64,000 nucleotides of DNA from the NCBI GenBank assembly GCA_014338405.1, contig JTDE01001110.1:1-64000 (forward strand), given 5' to 3'. This stretch comes from Paragonimus skrjabini miyazakii (Eukaryota > Platyhelminthes > Trematoda > Plagiorchiida > Troglotrematidae). A model generated the notes under the pieces. The model was not told the origin of the DNA, searched no databases, and saw only the letters and a list, made by a program, of their open reading frames with translations. Of the stretch, positions 1 to 12,210 are shown one piece after another (the first letter of the stretch is position 1; every line of letters begins with the position of its first letter). The position numbers and the translations under genes were made by a program.

Positions 1-2550
1 TTCATCGTTGTTCGTAGCAGTTATTCGCGTTCGTGTTCAGTAGGATTAAGTTATAACAGGTTCTTTAGTGATATCAACACCAATAACATACTTGATAAAC
101 CGGAACCTACTTTGAAATTGTTTATTTACATGTTTGACCAATCTTGTTGCAAGGATTTATCATAAAACTAAGACTTATTTCAGGAACAGTTCGGAAGATA
201 TTGGTTGTAAATCAATAAATTGAAACCGTTTCGTGTAAAACTGGCATAACTTACAATATAAAACATCCACTGAATATGATTTCATAAAAATGTGGAGAGA
301 TCAATTTTTTCCAAAAATCTGTGATATATTCATAATTTCAGGACTAGCATTCATGAGAAGATGCCACACAAAAACCGTGAATTTGTCAAAATGTCTTCTA
401 AAGAAAAGGAATGCAACTGGCCATCAGAATATTCAGGAATTAAGCCAAAATCAGATGCTATTTTTCGAATAACCATAGTCATGGGTAACTTCTGTGGAAA
501 AATATTCAAATAACCTGCGAGAATGAGGACGACGAAGTCACAATTATATCTAAAAGTTTACGAGTTATGTAACATGTAACCAAAGGTTAAACGAGAAGCC
601 AGATAGTAGGTTATGAAATGTAAAACGTAGACGTTCCTTCATTGAATGGGAATTTCCATTCGTTATCAGAATGAAAATAATACTTGAAAATAAATGGATT
701 ATGTCTCTACTTTCACCAAGCCGTCTGGATGTTAACGGGCAAACATTTTAGCGAGCTTATTTCGGAACATTTAGCGACAAGTTGAGGTATGCTTTATTAA
801 CCACAATATTGCTACTAATAAACATCACTGTCATCAGCTCAACTATCAAAACTACCACCATCAAGATCAAAATCCTCGTCTGTTTTCAACATCAACAACG
901 GAATATTAGTGAAGTAAACTTATGGGAAAATAAATATTAAGTTCCGTGTTGTTGACACAAAAGAAAGAAAGATACAACGGTTGATCCACGAAGATCCTTT
1001 GTCTAGCTCCGACGTTCAACAAAAACGTGGTATACACTATGAAAGCAATTAGTCCACTTGCAAATGTAATGTACCATCTATAAAAGTTATGTGAGTAAAA
1101 TGTAAGGTCAACGCCAAAAGAATTCACTTATTTATTAAAGGAGTAGAAAAAAACAAAGTATAACGAAGTATGAACTGCTACAAGTTTTGAGCTTTTACTC
1201 GTAGCATTATGCTTTAATGCTTCGGTACCGCCACTGAAGTTTGTTAACAAGTTTATGAAGAAACTCACTGGTATACGTTAGTTGCTTTTGATTAACCTCA
1301 TCAAGTTTGACCTTACTTATCTAGATAAGTAACCCGGATGTACAGAGCTCCTAATGTTGACTTGTAATTTGTTGTGGTTAGAGATCTAATTAATGTTGAA
1401 TTGATGTTGAATTTTTGTGTGTGCACTTGTCTGAGTGTTAGCCTGTGATGTGCTAAATTCTGGCCGCTTAGATTCCAGTTGTAGCTGGTTCGAAATTTTT
1501 ATTCATAATTTATAACCTTATTTCTGTAGTCTCTTCTTTATTACATTCACACCCATATTGTTAGCCTGTCATGTTTGATCAAACAACATGATCATTCATG
1601 TATTGATGGACAGTTTGTTTTGTTTTGTGTAGGAGATGTTAACTTATTCATTTCCTGTTTGCCTGTAACTTATATATCGGTTCCGTCTTGAATTGCGACC
1701 TTATGTTAAGTATTTTGTCACATTAAAGACATTTTTCTACTGACTACAAGAAAACCTTATTTTCGGACAATTCACCATCTCGTCAGCCTCTAGAATCCTC
1801 TCACCTCTCCCACTAGCTCATCAATGCAATGTATTATCCAATAAGTGGCTTGCTCTTTGTTGAGGTCATCTCGATATAGTTTCTCATTGGTGTAACTTCC
1901 ATATTGTGTTTATTAGCCCTTTCCTGTTACATGTTAACCTTGTTTTCGGTCCGACTGTTGTACTTTTTACTGTAACGGCTACACTTTTTGTATTCATTTC
2001 ATGCACACCAATATTCAGCGTGCTGGTGATAAACGATTCAAGATGCCAGGAAGAATAATTGTGGCCTTTTATATTCACCTCTTTTACAATTGTCCTCTTT
2101 AGTATCATATTGATCAACTGCCTCTCATGGTCATTCCGATCACTGGTATTTGAATGAATCGGTTTCATATGATCATTTAAGTAGTTGAGCTTTAACCATT
2201 CGTTCTGTCTACGTTAATCTACCGAATATGCGTTTTCGATCGATCCCAAGGTCTCACATAATCAACTCTTAATTCGACAAATTAGAAGTGAGTATGCAGT
2301 AGACTCAAGGAAGTCCAGATGGCGTCAAGAGTGAGTGAAGAGAAGCAGTCAGATGAATGTAATGTCAGAAGGAGCAATCTCATTGCAAACCTTGAGTGAT
2401 CGAGCGCTCAGTTACTCCATATAGTGCTAACCACTCTAGCTAGTCCTATTATTCTGGTTATGATAGATCATGAAATCAAAAATACGCCAGCGGCCCCTGG
2501 TCATCTTCTACCAGTAAAAGCGAACGGTGAGTTAGGCATTTCTCTATAGG
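1..2550. other. AT-rich DNA, no gene recognised
   Basis: Both strands are broken by frequent stops and the short ORFs resemble no protein family I know. From about 1,380 to 1,760 the plus strand is T-rich, and the phrase gttagcctgt occurs twice (near 1,438 and 1,560), which may mark an old repeat. From about 2,220 base composition becomes more balanced, approaching the R2-like element that follows. I see no RNA gene or convincing exon. Confidence 0.5.
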
Positions 2551-2665
2551 AATCAGTCAGATGTGTGAAGCTAGCGATGTGTTGCGGACGCATGGTTTTG
2601 TTAGACTCAAGGAAAGAGTAGAACGGAATGTAAATGCTCGTTGTCTCGCAGTTTTTGTCTTCATC

Positions 2666-2755
2666 CATTACGACTGTAAGTTTCTAAACACAATTCATTT
2701 TAGTCAACACAGTAGGCAAGCGCATCCCACCAAACGCAACCGGAAGAAACTCAGA
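2666..2755 (+). pseudogene. R2-like N-terminal C2H2 zinc-finger remnant
   Basis: In the frame beginning at 2,561 the translation contains HFSQHSRQAHPTKRN. R2 N-terminal fingers have the form C-x2-C-x12-H-x4-H with a typical QHRRxAHP ending. Here one cysteine precedes the first histidine by ten residues instead of twelve, the first cysteine of the pair is absent, and the H-x4-H spacing is kept. This finger normally helps R2 bind its target DNA. The reading frame stops at 2,827. The resemblance is short, but it lies upstream and on the same strand as the R2-like RT, which raises confidence. Confidence 0.5.
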
Positions 2756-3624
2756 CTCATGGAACTGTTTAATCTACTTGGTGTCGGCAGGACTCTGCTT
2801 CCGTTCTCAGACTTGTCGACGAAATAACTCTGTTAACCCGCAGTCGACTTGAACCAAATTACTGACCTGTATCACATTTCCACATTCGTTCGTTCGACAG
2901 CACTGGAACGCAATTATATGCACTGAGTTGGAAAAAGTGCTTAGATTCTATTTCCAAAATTCCTGCCGGATGTCGAGTCCGAAACCACAAAACACTGTTA
3001 GTGATTTGTCCATTTGGTCCAAACTACGGTAACCTAACTCAAGTCTGAAAGAGGAGCCTATTGCACAAATGCAAACTGCTGACAATCGCCCGTGGTCCCA
3101 CAGTGAAAGCAAAACCACTTGTAGATATGTATGCTTCCCAAGCCTTTAAGTATACCTGGCGGGTGGTCAATAGGCAACGAGAATCTAGGTAATCAGCAAG
3201 AAGATACAGAAAGACATTTATGCAGCTATTGAAGCAGCGTACTGCCAGTGGGGTAATATGCAGCTCTGGGCTGTTTCCGGGAACTGCAGAGTCGTCCACA
3301 AGACAAATTGAGACATCTTGAATAAATCCAACGGGTTCTAGGCGAAAGTTGTATCTGCTTAGTCGCACATTGATAAGCGACCATCTCACCTGACTATGAC
3401 TCTGAAATGGTCCTTAGTCGCCCCAACAACTAACAGAGAAATATCGGGCATATTGTATTGCGCGAAAACACTGCTCTAGGTTTGGATAAGCCAATTTCCA
3501 AACATTTGAAGCGCGTTGTTTGCAGCAGGTTGCAATTCCAGCCAATGCTTTAGATCTATTTAGACTAGAGATCAACATATAAAAGACCAAACTCAAGGCC
3601 ATTTACGGTGATCATAAATATAAC

Positions 3625-4085
3625 ATGACAGTTATTGCCGGGGAATCTGTTCACTTCGGACTGGACAATTTCCATTCAGTAAGTTCCTCAGACACAGTGA
3701 CCTACTTCGGTATCCCGTTTACCTGGAAACTTGAAGTTTTTACCAATCACCGATTGCAAATTCGTATGATTTTGGATGAAATTACCAGAGGGCCTGTGAG
3801 CACGCAGCTGCGCGTACACCATTTTTAACAGGACCTGATTCCCCAAGTGAGCCACACCCTAATTGTTAGCTCAGTCCACAAAAATACACTGAAAACTATG
3901 GGCTGTACAATCCGTCAGTTCGTCCAAGAGTGTCTCTGCCTCCCAAAAGACACGCCAACCAGTTACTTCCACACATCAATTTCACTAGGTGGTCTGGGCA
4001 TTCCGAGTTTATTCACAGTCGTTCCCAGCTCGTGCAACTCGCGAATGGAGAAACGTTTCCCCAGCCAGTGTTCAGTTCTTTGAAA
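3625..4085 (+). pseudogene. R2-like reverse transcriptase, C-terminal part
   Basis: One frame, interrupted by a stop at 3,826-3,828, reads through TVTYFGIPFTWKLEV, then the ITRGPVSTQLR block, then VHKNTLKTMGCTIRQF, PKDTPTSYFH and GGLGIPSL. These match the order in R2-type proteins: the VxYLGxPFTW block after the catalytic loop, the ITRAPLKPxQR helix, the thumb with its conserved IRxFxRxWLxLPKDxPTxxFH, and the GGLGIPSL motif. The YxDD catalytic motif would lie upstream and is not readable. After about 4,085 the frame is lost; a neighbouring frame (3,930-4,130) carries more weak similarity, suggesting a frameshift. This is a non-functional remnant. Confidence 0.75.
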
Positions 4086-4351
4086 CGTGGGCGAAGGTTA
4101 CCCTTTTGTCCCCAGTGTGAGGAACACTGACTTCACTTTACGCGTTTAAACAACGACAATCACGGAAGTGAAAGGGGCTCATGCGGTTTGGATAGACAAG
4201 CATTATATTGCACTAGGCAGTCTTCGTCGTCTGGAAATTCTCAGCGCCCTGCTTTGAGACTGCTGACTGCGTTATCCAGATCGCATTTTCCCTAGGTTCC
4301 TCATTCATGCCATCTGCATTCAACATGGCTTTTCACGTACTAGGGTGCGAA

Positions 4352-4640
4352 ATTCTTTAAGAGGCCAAAGTGAACGTTTACTTATATATCGTGGTCACTG
4401 CGGTCAGTCAGAAAGCCTTGCTCATATTCGTCAATCATGCTGGATCACAGAACACTTGTGTTGTATCTAACACAACCCAGGGGTCAGTTATCTGGCAAGA
4501 ACGCTACGCACTCTTGACTGTACAACCTATGAAGATATATAGTTGCCTATGACAGCCTCGCTCATCAAGTCCGATGGGGTCACAGTTCGCGGCGGCGAAG
4601 CTGTGGTAATAGGTATTAGTACTGTGGATTACAACTGAAG
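4352..4640 (+). pseudogene. R2-like CCHC knuckle and restriction-like endonuclease remnant
   Basis: The frame containing codons around 4,390-4,450 reads HCGQSESLAHIRQSC, fitting the second to fourth ligands of the R2 CCHC knuckle (C-x7-H-x4-C); the first cysteine appears replaced. It continues, after a stop, into SYLARTLRT, which resembles the segment following the knuckle in R2 proteins. A second frame starting at 4,549 reads SLIKSDGVTVRGGEAVVIGIS, comparable to the KPDLVxxxGxxAxVxDV core of the R2 endonuclease, with the usual proline replaced by serine. The frame change and stops make it inactive. This domain would nick the target DNA. Confidence 0.6.
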
Positions 4641-5099
4641 TCAGATTGTCTAGACTGACAAGACTGCGAATTAACGGACCGCCAACCATAATGCAGTCAT
4701 TCAGACGATCTCCTATAATATGAGTCGTCGCTGGGATTCACTCTCTTACACTCGTATGAGAACATTTTTTAAAGTCGAATATCCCTCCCCATGGAATGCT
4801 ATTACTCAACTGAGACTGCCCGCTTATCCAGTCACTGAAGTTTGCCTGCTAACTAGTCCAGGTTCTGCCACTACCCACGACACATTTATGCGAGGAACTC
4901 AGCTTGGATTCTGTTATCGCTGTAGCAGATGCTACCACAAAGGACACATTCCCGTCCTGACGCATGCAGTCTGATGGCGCTATCACTCCGGGGCCCTCAA
5001 GAGCCTGTGGTCTTGGATAGCTGACAGTTTTCACTTCTACTCTCAACACATTCTGGAAAACACTTCCATCTGGTGACTGTGAATTTATCTGCACTCACT

Positions 5100-8000
5100 A
5101 CCGTTATGACTGAGCTTGCTAACTGATAAGAGTTATTACTTATGCAAGTGTTGTGAAATGGTCGGTCGACACAATATGTTGAATCAGAAAAAGGTCAGAG
5201 GGTGGGAACCGCATGTTTTTTTCATTCAGAACTACACATCATACGGTATGTTATCACAATGCAAAACTATTCGTGTTGTAAAACAAAGAGGCAACTGATG
5301 AAAACAACAGCCAGTTGACCAAACGTATGTGTATGTATTAAACATACACAAACTGGAGACAGCTGCCATTCACTAGCTACTTAAAGGATGTGAGCAGTAA
5401 AACCAAACGAGAAGGGGGAAAATGACGTGTTAAGAATATTGACAATAAACGGCTGGGTTAACTTACTTAGAATGAAACATCAAAATTAGTTTAAAACCGT
5501 CCATGAGTAAGAAACCCTGTCATAGTTGGGTCAACTTTCCTGAGATACAAGAAGAGGTTGTGGACATCAAATTTCCTGAAAAGGAAACGTTTCAGAATGC
5601 TTTCTGAAATCTCGACAATAGACTGTCCCTATAAACAATTGAAGAAAGGTTGTTAATTCTGTTAGTAGCTTTACTAAAGTTCAAGGCAGCGAACACATTC
5701 GTTCGCATCAGTGTTACAGTACTGAGTTTGTAAACTTTATGAGACGAAATCGTTCCAAACTGCAATTGTGTGTCCAATGAAGATGGACGTACAACTAGAA
5801 TAAAAATTGGCCATATATTTTGCAATGTTGTTTACTAACTATTCACTTAAGTTTTTGTGCTTAGTCTATCTACTTTAAATAAACTAACAAGGAAAAGACA
5901 ATGAGTATCACAGTTTCAAGTATCTCTCTACGAAACCAATAAACACAACGAAAACGATCGTAATTCACATGTATCAGTGAAAAAAATTTTAAGCAGTTGA
6001 TTAACTCTGTAAATTTGAATGCATCAGCGAAAAGGGGGACACAAAAAGGGACAAACGGAATTTCTTATTGATCTACCGTCCATGCAACCATTCAGTATAT
6101 CTGTGTGTTCGGAAACTGTGAGCACATGTTCTTTTCTAGTTCACATGTACGTGTCAAGTAAGAGTAACAGATGTTCAATCGTTTTAACATCTGATCGATT
6201 GCCTGGGGTTTTTGCGTAAACACAACACGACCAGCAGCTTGTAGCAGTAGACAGTTCCCATGGCTTGGAAGGAGAAGGTATGCATTAAACTATCATTCAA
6301 AATTGACAATTAATCGCTTTGAACCACAAACTGCCTCATCACATGATTAAACTGATCTGCATTACCATTAATAGGGTAGTACTCAAATGAAACTGTGAGC
6401 TACCGTTACTCTTAATTAAGAATGATTAACCCGTTGGAGTCATCGGGTTTCTTTTGTAAGTGCAAAAAAGTTGCATCAGCAGAATCGATAGTTACTTAAT
6501 CTTCGAGTTGGAAGGACATCCGTCAAAATGGGTTTAGAATGTGACCGACCTGTCTATTGCTTACATCCTGGAATTACGCAGTTTTCGGACTTCTGTTATC
6601 GCTAGACAAATATTAGCCATAAGTCAGTGGATTAATTTCAATTCGACATGGTTAGAAAATGCCACATTAATCTATATTTCGCGCGTTTGGCCGAGCCGGT
6701 AGCGAATAACCGTCTCAAACTAGCAGTGTGTACAAAAACTAACATATATAGGCTTTAGAACCCAATGTGTGCAATAGTTCCGAGCTGTATCTCCCATTTC
6801 GTTTGTTGTTCTGTTACGTTCCATCTTCTCACTAGCGTTGTACATACTGGTAGTGAAGATGCAACCCAAAGTTATTAAACATATCAGGGAAAATTTTATT
6901 TTCCACTATTTTTCCGATCTGCGAATTTGAAGTTTTCTCTGGTGCATATTAATGTACAATTGCACCAATGATGGAATGCGCGTAACCGAACTGACCCCAA
7001 TTCGTCAACCACATTTTATCAGGTAATCATACAATCTACTGTTATTAAAGCATACGTGTCAACTCACAATTTAAAGTTTTGCCTTCGGCTATGATCCGTT
7101 ATGAAACCTAGTTAATCGTCATAATTATTGACGGTGATGGACATTCAAAACGACTCAATTAGAGAAGTGTCATGGTCAATATATATGTACTAGTTTAAAC
7201 GTAAAATAAAAAACAAACAGTCCTGATAAAACTATTCTGATAACTGGAACTTCGTGTGTTAATGAAAAATTTGGCCAAAATTTCCCGAATTTACTCAACG
7301 CTTAGTAGTCAGCTAATGAGTGCAGATAGCCGTTGTTTGTTAGCATAACCTAAGTTAATACGTGTGTGAAACCAAACGTTAATATTCAGGAAAATAGTAA
7401 ATATTTGGCATACAAAACAAATAGTTTCTAAATGCCTCGAATAGTGAGAAACAATGCGGAAAGACAGCAAACCCAGTATTAGATTGCTTTGAATAGTTTG
7501 CCACCTTTCCCAAATTATTTCAATATTTTTGACTGGATGCATAAACCAGCTCAATAGTTCTGGCTTAATAATTAACTGAAGGGTTTGTTTCTCACTGGAT
7601 TATTCAGCAAATTTCAACTGTGCTAGTTGATAATGCTAGGAGCAATAACGAACAATTTTGTTGATATTTGTAAAAAATCTGTTAGCGATATAGGTACGTT
7701 TTGTATGTATAGGCTGGCCTGATATTTTCACCATGCTTTTTTTCGGTATGACTCGATACAAATCTGTTCATTCTCCCTGGCGGTGTTCATGTGGCTCTTT
7801 TCAGTAAACGTGTTGTGTTGATTTGTCTGCAAGCTTCTCAGTGTTTAATTCAAATTCACAACAACCTATGCGCCTATAAGTCTAAGTCAAATGTTGAGAG
7901 GCATGCCCACGAACCACGAAGAATCCTTCGGACCGCAACTGGTAGAACAAACAAGGGTAGGTGGCAAGAAGAAGTAATCCTTCAGTCATGTATGCTAGCA

Positions 8001-11000
8001 GTGTGCAAACTAAGCGGGGGAAATAAGTCACTAGTGAGAGTTGGGCAACATGACACAAGAAGATAACGAATTTTCAGACTATAATGAAACCCAATTTATC
8101 CTGATCGAATGATTGTTAACTCCTGAGCTGCCGCAAAGAACTCAAAATTGAGTTCAGGGATAGAGTAGTTGATAACAAACAGTTCCGAAAGACCGAAAAA
8201 AGACACATTGCGAGATGCAAGCAGTTCGCTTATTCCCATTATCCGATTACAGAAAACATAAAGTTATGCAGGATTAAGGCGCAGCGATAAAGTAACGTTA
8301 CAGGCGTGCATATCAGGACAGGGCAAAATGTTTCAGTGCCACGGCAACAAAACTGGTCGCATCAGCACTTTCTGCCAACACAAAACCGGTGTGTCACACT
8401 GGGTAACTAAGCTTCGGAAATCCTCAACGTCTTGGGGCTGCGCATACTCAGCGGGACCATAGGCGCAATGGAAGGTTCAACTTCCTGATCTGCTGTGATG
8501 AAATGTTTTGCGAACGAAGACGCCAGACTTTCGTTAAAATGTCGGCATGCCGATCAGCATTGAGTCTTGGGTCGCAAGGGTCCGCTAAGTGTGTGCTCCC
8601 TATTGCATTGTCGCAAGTTCGGGTAAGTTCTGTTAATGTATGCGCCACCTTAACTGCACATGAAATGGCAGATTGTGAGAGGCAAAGTTTTCAGGGGAAA
8701 AAAGGCCAAGGCTGTGGTGATTGGTAATATGGATGGAACGTAACAAACGCACCTCCGATGCGAGGTAAGTATCTCAAGTTTCGACTTACACAGACAATGT
8801 AATTTTTGTGTGTGAAGGAAGTTTATGGATATTCGCTTCATCTGCAATGGTTGTGGATGGGAATTTAGCGATCAACGCGTAAAAATTTCTATAAACTTGC
8901 CTGGATACCTAGGTACAAAGGGAGAACCTCTTAGCAGCTCTTCTTCAAACTTTAGGTAGCTGGTTGAGCATAACTTCCATATCCGATGAAAAAGCGTTTG
9001 CACTGTTACAGGTGGTTTGGCCATTTCTCTGCAACAGTTCCTTCAACGGTATCTGACTTTGCAAATGGAACAATAACAACTGAACTCGGAAACAGCAGAC
9101 TGTTCATTTAACTGTCTGAATGTACTTGCAACTTGGAACGCGTATATGAAGCATTGTGAGTTGGACTAATGAGCGTTTCTGGGATTTTTATTCTTCACAA
9201 AATGATACTAAGTAGTGTCTGTGTTCATTCGCTTATCGTCCGCTAAAGGTTATGGAGGCTGATTTTTGACCTTGCTCTTAACGCTCATATTCAAGCGATG
9301 TTTGGAGGTTTCGTGCTCCTGAGGTTAACCTTTGAGGTAGCAAATACTGCCAGATGTCCCTTCATATCTCTCAGGTGACAAAACGAGCCATATGCAGAAT
9401 ATGCTCCGCCGAAACTGCAACCCAATGTAGCCGAAGTGAGAATGGAAGAACGGTGGTTTCCAACTTCGAGTTTCTTGGACAAGATTAGGTATGGAACTAT
9501 ACTCAACGGTAAGGTTTCGAACACACTTTTCTACGAAATTGGTGAAGTGACCTTGTTGTCGTCTTGTGCGGTGCCGTTTGAATTGTCTGCCAGGAACATG
9601 TTTACATGAGAATTTTATGTGTGCAGCCTACAGAGAAAAAATTTCCACAAAGAAACAGAGCACGAAATGCTTGGTTTTACCTGCGCTGTTCCTAAAATTT
9701 TTCTGAGTATTTTTTGCAACCACAATGAACCTTAAGTAAAATTTATCGTGACGTCCATCTGCTGGGTTACTCTATTTGTAACAGCTTTCGTCAGTGCCCA
9801 CTTGTTTCCAATTTCTCGATCTGTCATGCTGTCGTCCACTGAATAGGAAACAGCTACTTATTCATTTTGAAATCGTGAATGAGGCTCAGATGTCTGTCAG
9901 AAATTGGTGATATATTGCAATGGAGCTTTTCCTAAGCATTGTGTTCAAATGTTGAGTTGACAATTTGACAAAACAATTCAACTGGTGACATTAGATTGTT
10001 GAAGCATGCACAACAGTTTTTTGAATAGTTTAAATGCAGAGACGCAGAGTCAAAAGTTGATTGTTGTTTGTGTGAAAACGGATTTGCCAAAACAACTGAA
10101 TAGAACCACATCATAAACAAACAATTTCAAATAAATATTTACGTGGTGAATATCTGGGAACCTAGCAAAACGTCTTCACTAGTGACAATTGGATTATGAA
10201 ATGGACAACTGTAGAACATTAGCTTACTCACTTGTATACTGTCACAAGATCATCTATTTCTGATTTATCAGTAAACAGTGAGTTCAGAGTGAGTCGGTAC
10301 ATATTTTAAACGATGTTGATACAACGCCACACTGAGAATGTAAAAGGGTGAAATTCATAAACTACTGTATAACTAATGCGTTAACAATAGAAAAAATTCA
10401 CAATATAACATAACCGTCACACATACGACTTTCCTCCACTAGACGGCCCACCGTATTCAACAACCACGACTTAATGTTTCTAGGTGTACAAACCTAAACA
10501 ACAATTTTTGAAACTCCCCATGTCTGAGAGGATCGTTAGGTGTAGTCTTTTTCATACGTCCGTGAGTGAAACACAGTGAATTTCGGGGTGCATACAGTTG
10601 TGTTGGCAAATTCGTTGTGAACGTCTCTTCTAATATGGTTGTTGGTGCAAAGGTTTGGATAATGCTCGTAACCCCATTAAAGTTATAACGAGGCGCGACA
10701 CTATCGGCTGTTCATCATTCTATACTGAAGAACCATTGCATTTAATTGATACACTTCATCTGCCCGTAAAAAATATGTTTTGCTAGCTGTTAACATTTTG
10801 TTATTTCACCTCAATCACGTTTTCTGACCTTGTGAACATATAACATTTACGGACAGCAAACAAAACAGAAACAGTGACAACCGAAAAAAAAGTGGTGCAC
10901 ATTTTCTATGCAGAAACAGCATCGATCTCAGCACAAAAAGGATTGGATATAATGGCTTATCAGCATTGCTTTTCGGGAATTTGAAGAAATTAAGCCTCCA

Positions 11001-11690
11001 ACTGGGCGACACACGCTGAACAAATGAATGAGAGCAAAAATGTGACTTGGTTACACGAAGTGCTTTGCGACGCAAGAGATTGGGGACCGGTTCATATGTT
11101 CCGCTTCAAATATGTTGTACATATTTACCTACACCAAGTCACATTGCAAAGCGTCGACTATACTAAATTGTAGAATAGGGAGCATTGTTTTGGTGAATAC
11201 GCCAGGGTAACTGCAGATGAATAGATTTGTTATGCGGGTGATCTGAATCATTTCGTTTATGTTAGAGGGAGGAGAGAGATAGGGAACTGCAACTTTCCAG
11301 TGACTGGTGAACTTACTTAGCTGTTGTTATCCAGACCGTGAGGGATATAGCATGTCCACCTACTTTATTTGATACAGTCATTTTGGACTACAGTCGTTTT
11401 CGAATTTGAATTTTTGCCACAAGAAATGTTGGCGAAAAAATGAACTGGTACTTCTGATTGCTTTAAATACCTTCTGTAACAATACAGACGTATCAGTTGG
11501 CTCATATGTTGTACGGTATGCAAAACACAAATATTATGGAACTGAGTCATTTGGTTAACCAGACGTCCTGCAGGTAATTGTGGAATGTATTGTAAGGGGT
11601 ATATACATTACAAAATGCACTTAACCTGACTATGGTGCAGATGCTTTGTTAAATGCCGGTTGTATACCGGTGGAGTTAATTCCCTTTCTC
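5100..11690. other. Long AT-rich interval without recognised genes
   Basis: No ORF here resembles a known family and none is long. From about 8,340 to 9,560 base composition is richer in G and C than the surroundings, and short ORFs occur on both strands (for example 8,448-8,727 and 9,291-9,524). This may be a highly decayed mobile element, but I can name no domain. Near 6,690 a tRNA A-box-like string occurs without a matching B box. No RNA gene is supported. Confidence 0.5.
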
Positions 11691-11699
11691 ACTGTGTAA

Positions 11700-12210
11700 T
11701 TATGTCAGCAATGTTACCTGTGCTCTTTCCGCTGTTAGACCACGTAACGGTTTAATTTTCTTGAGGTTTGAATATCTGTCTCTCATCAGTCTTACAGCAT
11801 TCAATCGTAAACGAACTTTCCACATCAGTCCTCTGAAATCATTTAACTCTCTCTGTGTTGATTTGCTCACTGACCTATAAAACAAGCTGTAGTTGTAACC
11901 GGTTGTTCTCTGGTTCGTTGGAGATTGCAACACAACTAGGATAATGAACATCCCGCAAACGACCGACATACTGTATGCTGGATATACAATACGTATATGT
12001 GCATTCAATCGGCGTAGTGAACACATTTGTATGTCATCCACCACATATGTACTCTGTTTGATTTGTCGCCAAAGAATATTTTCAAGGGAATCCCACGAAT
12101 ACATTTTTTCTCTGTTAGTTTCTCCCCAGCTACTGCGAGTGCTGACATTACTTCCATAATACCGATGAACTACCCACAAATTCTCATCTTGGGATACACT
12201 TCACACTTTC
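11700..12210 (-). other. Candidate minus-strand coding exon, unrecognised
   Basis: An open frame of about 170 codons runs on the minus strand, among the longest in the window. The translation has a mixed, protein-like composition and one hydrophobic stretch, SMSVVCGMFIILVVLQ, which could be a membrane segment or signal anchor. A reasonable 5' splice site (cag|gtaaca) lies at 11,720/11,717, and a weak 3' splice site (atgtcag) at 12,142-12,144 would give an exon of 11,718-12,141. The polypyrimidine tract is poor, and I recognise no family. In 64 kb of AT-rich DNA an ORF this long can occur by chance, so this is a candidate only. Confidence 0.25.

Larger units (their letters stand above)
2560..5050 (+). 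mobile_element. Decayed R2-like non-LTR retrotransposon
   Basis: Three separated stretches, in the order expected for an R2-clade element, lie on the plus strand: an N-terminal C2H2-like finger (about 2,666-2,755), the end of the reverse transcriptase with its thumb (3,625-4,085), and a CCHC knuckle followed by a restriction-like endonuclease remnant (4,352-4,640). R2 elements encode one protein with this order and insert by target-primed reverse transcription. About 850 bases separate the finger from the recognised RT, much less than the central RT of an intact element needs, so the core catalytic motifs are probably deleted or unreadable. Stops and frame changes show it is dead. The ends and any target site are not visible. 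R2 itself, or a related R2/NeSL-group family, cannot be separated by eye. Confidence 0.72.

Noticed and set aside
1741..1800. Minus-strand ctgacga with gaaa, a possible hammerhead
   Set aside because: Stem II does not pair beyond the closing base pair and no stem III or stem I can be formed.
6681..6760. A-box-like ttggccgagccggta suggesting a tRNA-Leu or tRNA-Ser gene
   Set aside because: No B box at the right distance and no paired arms.
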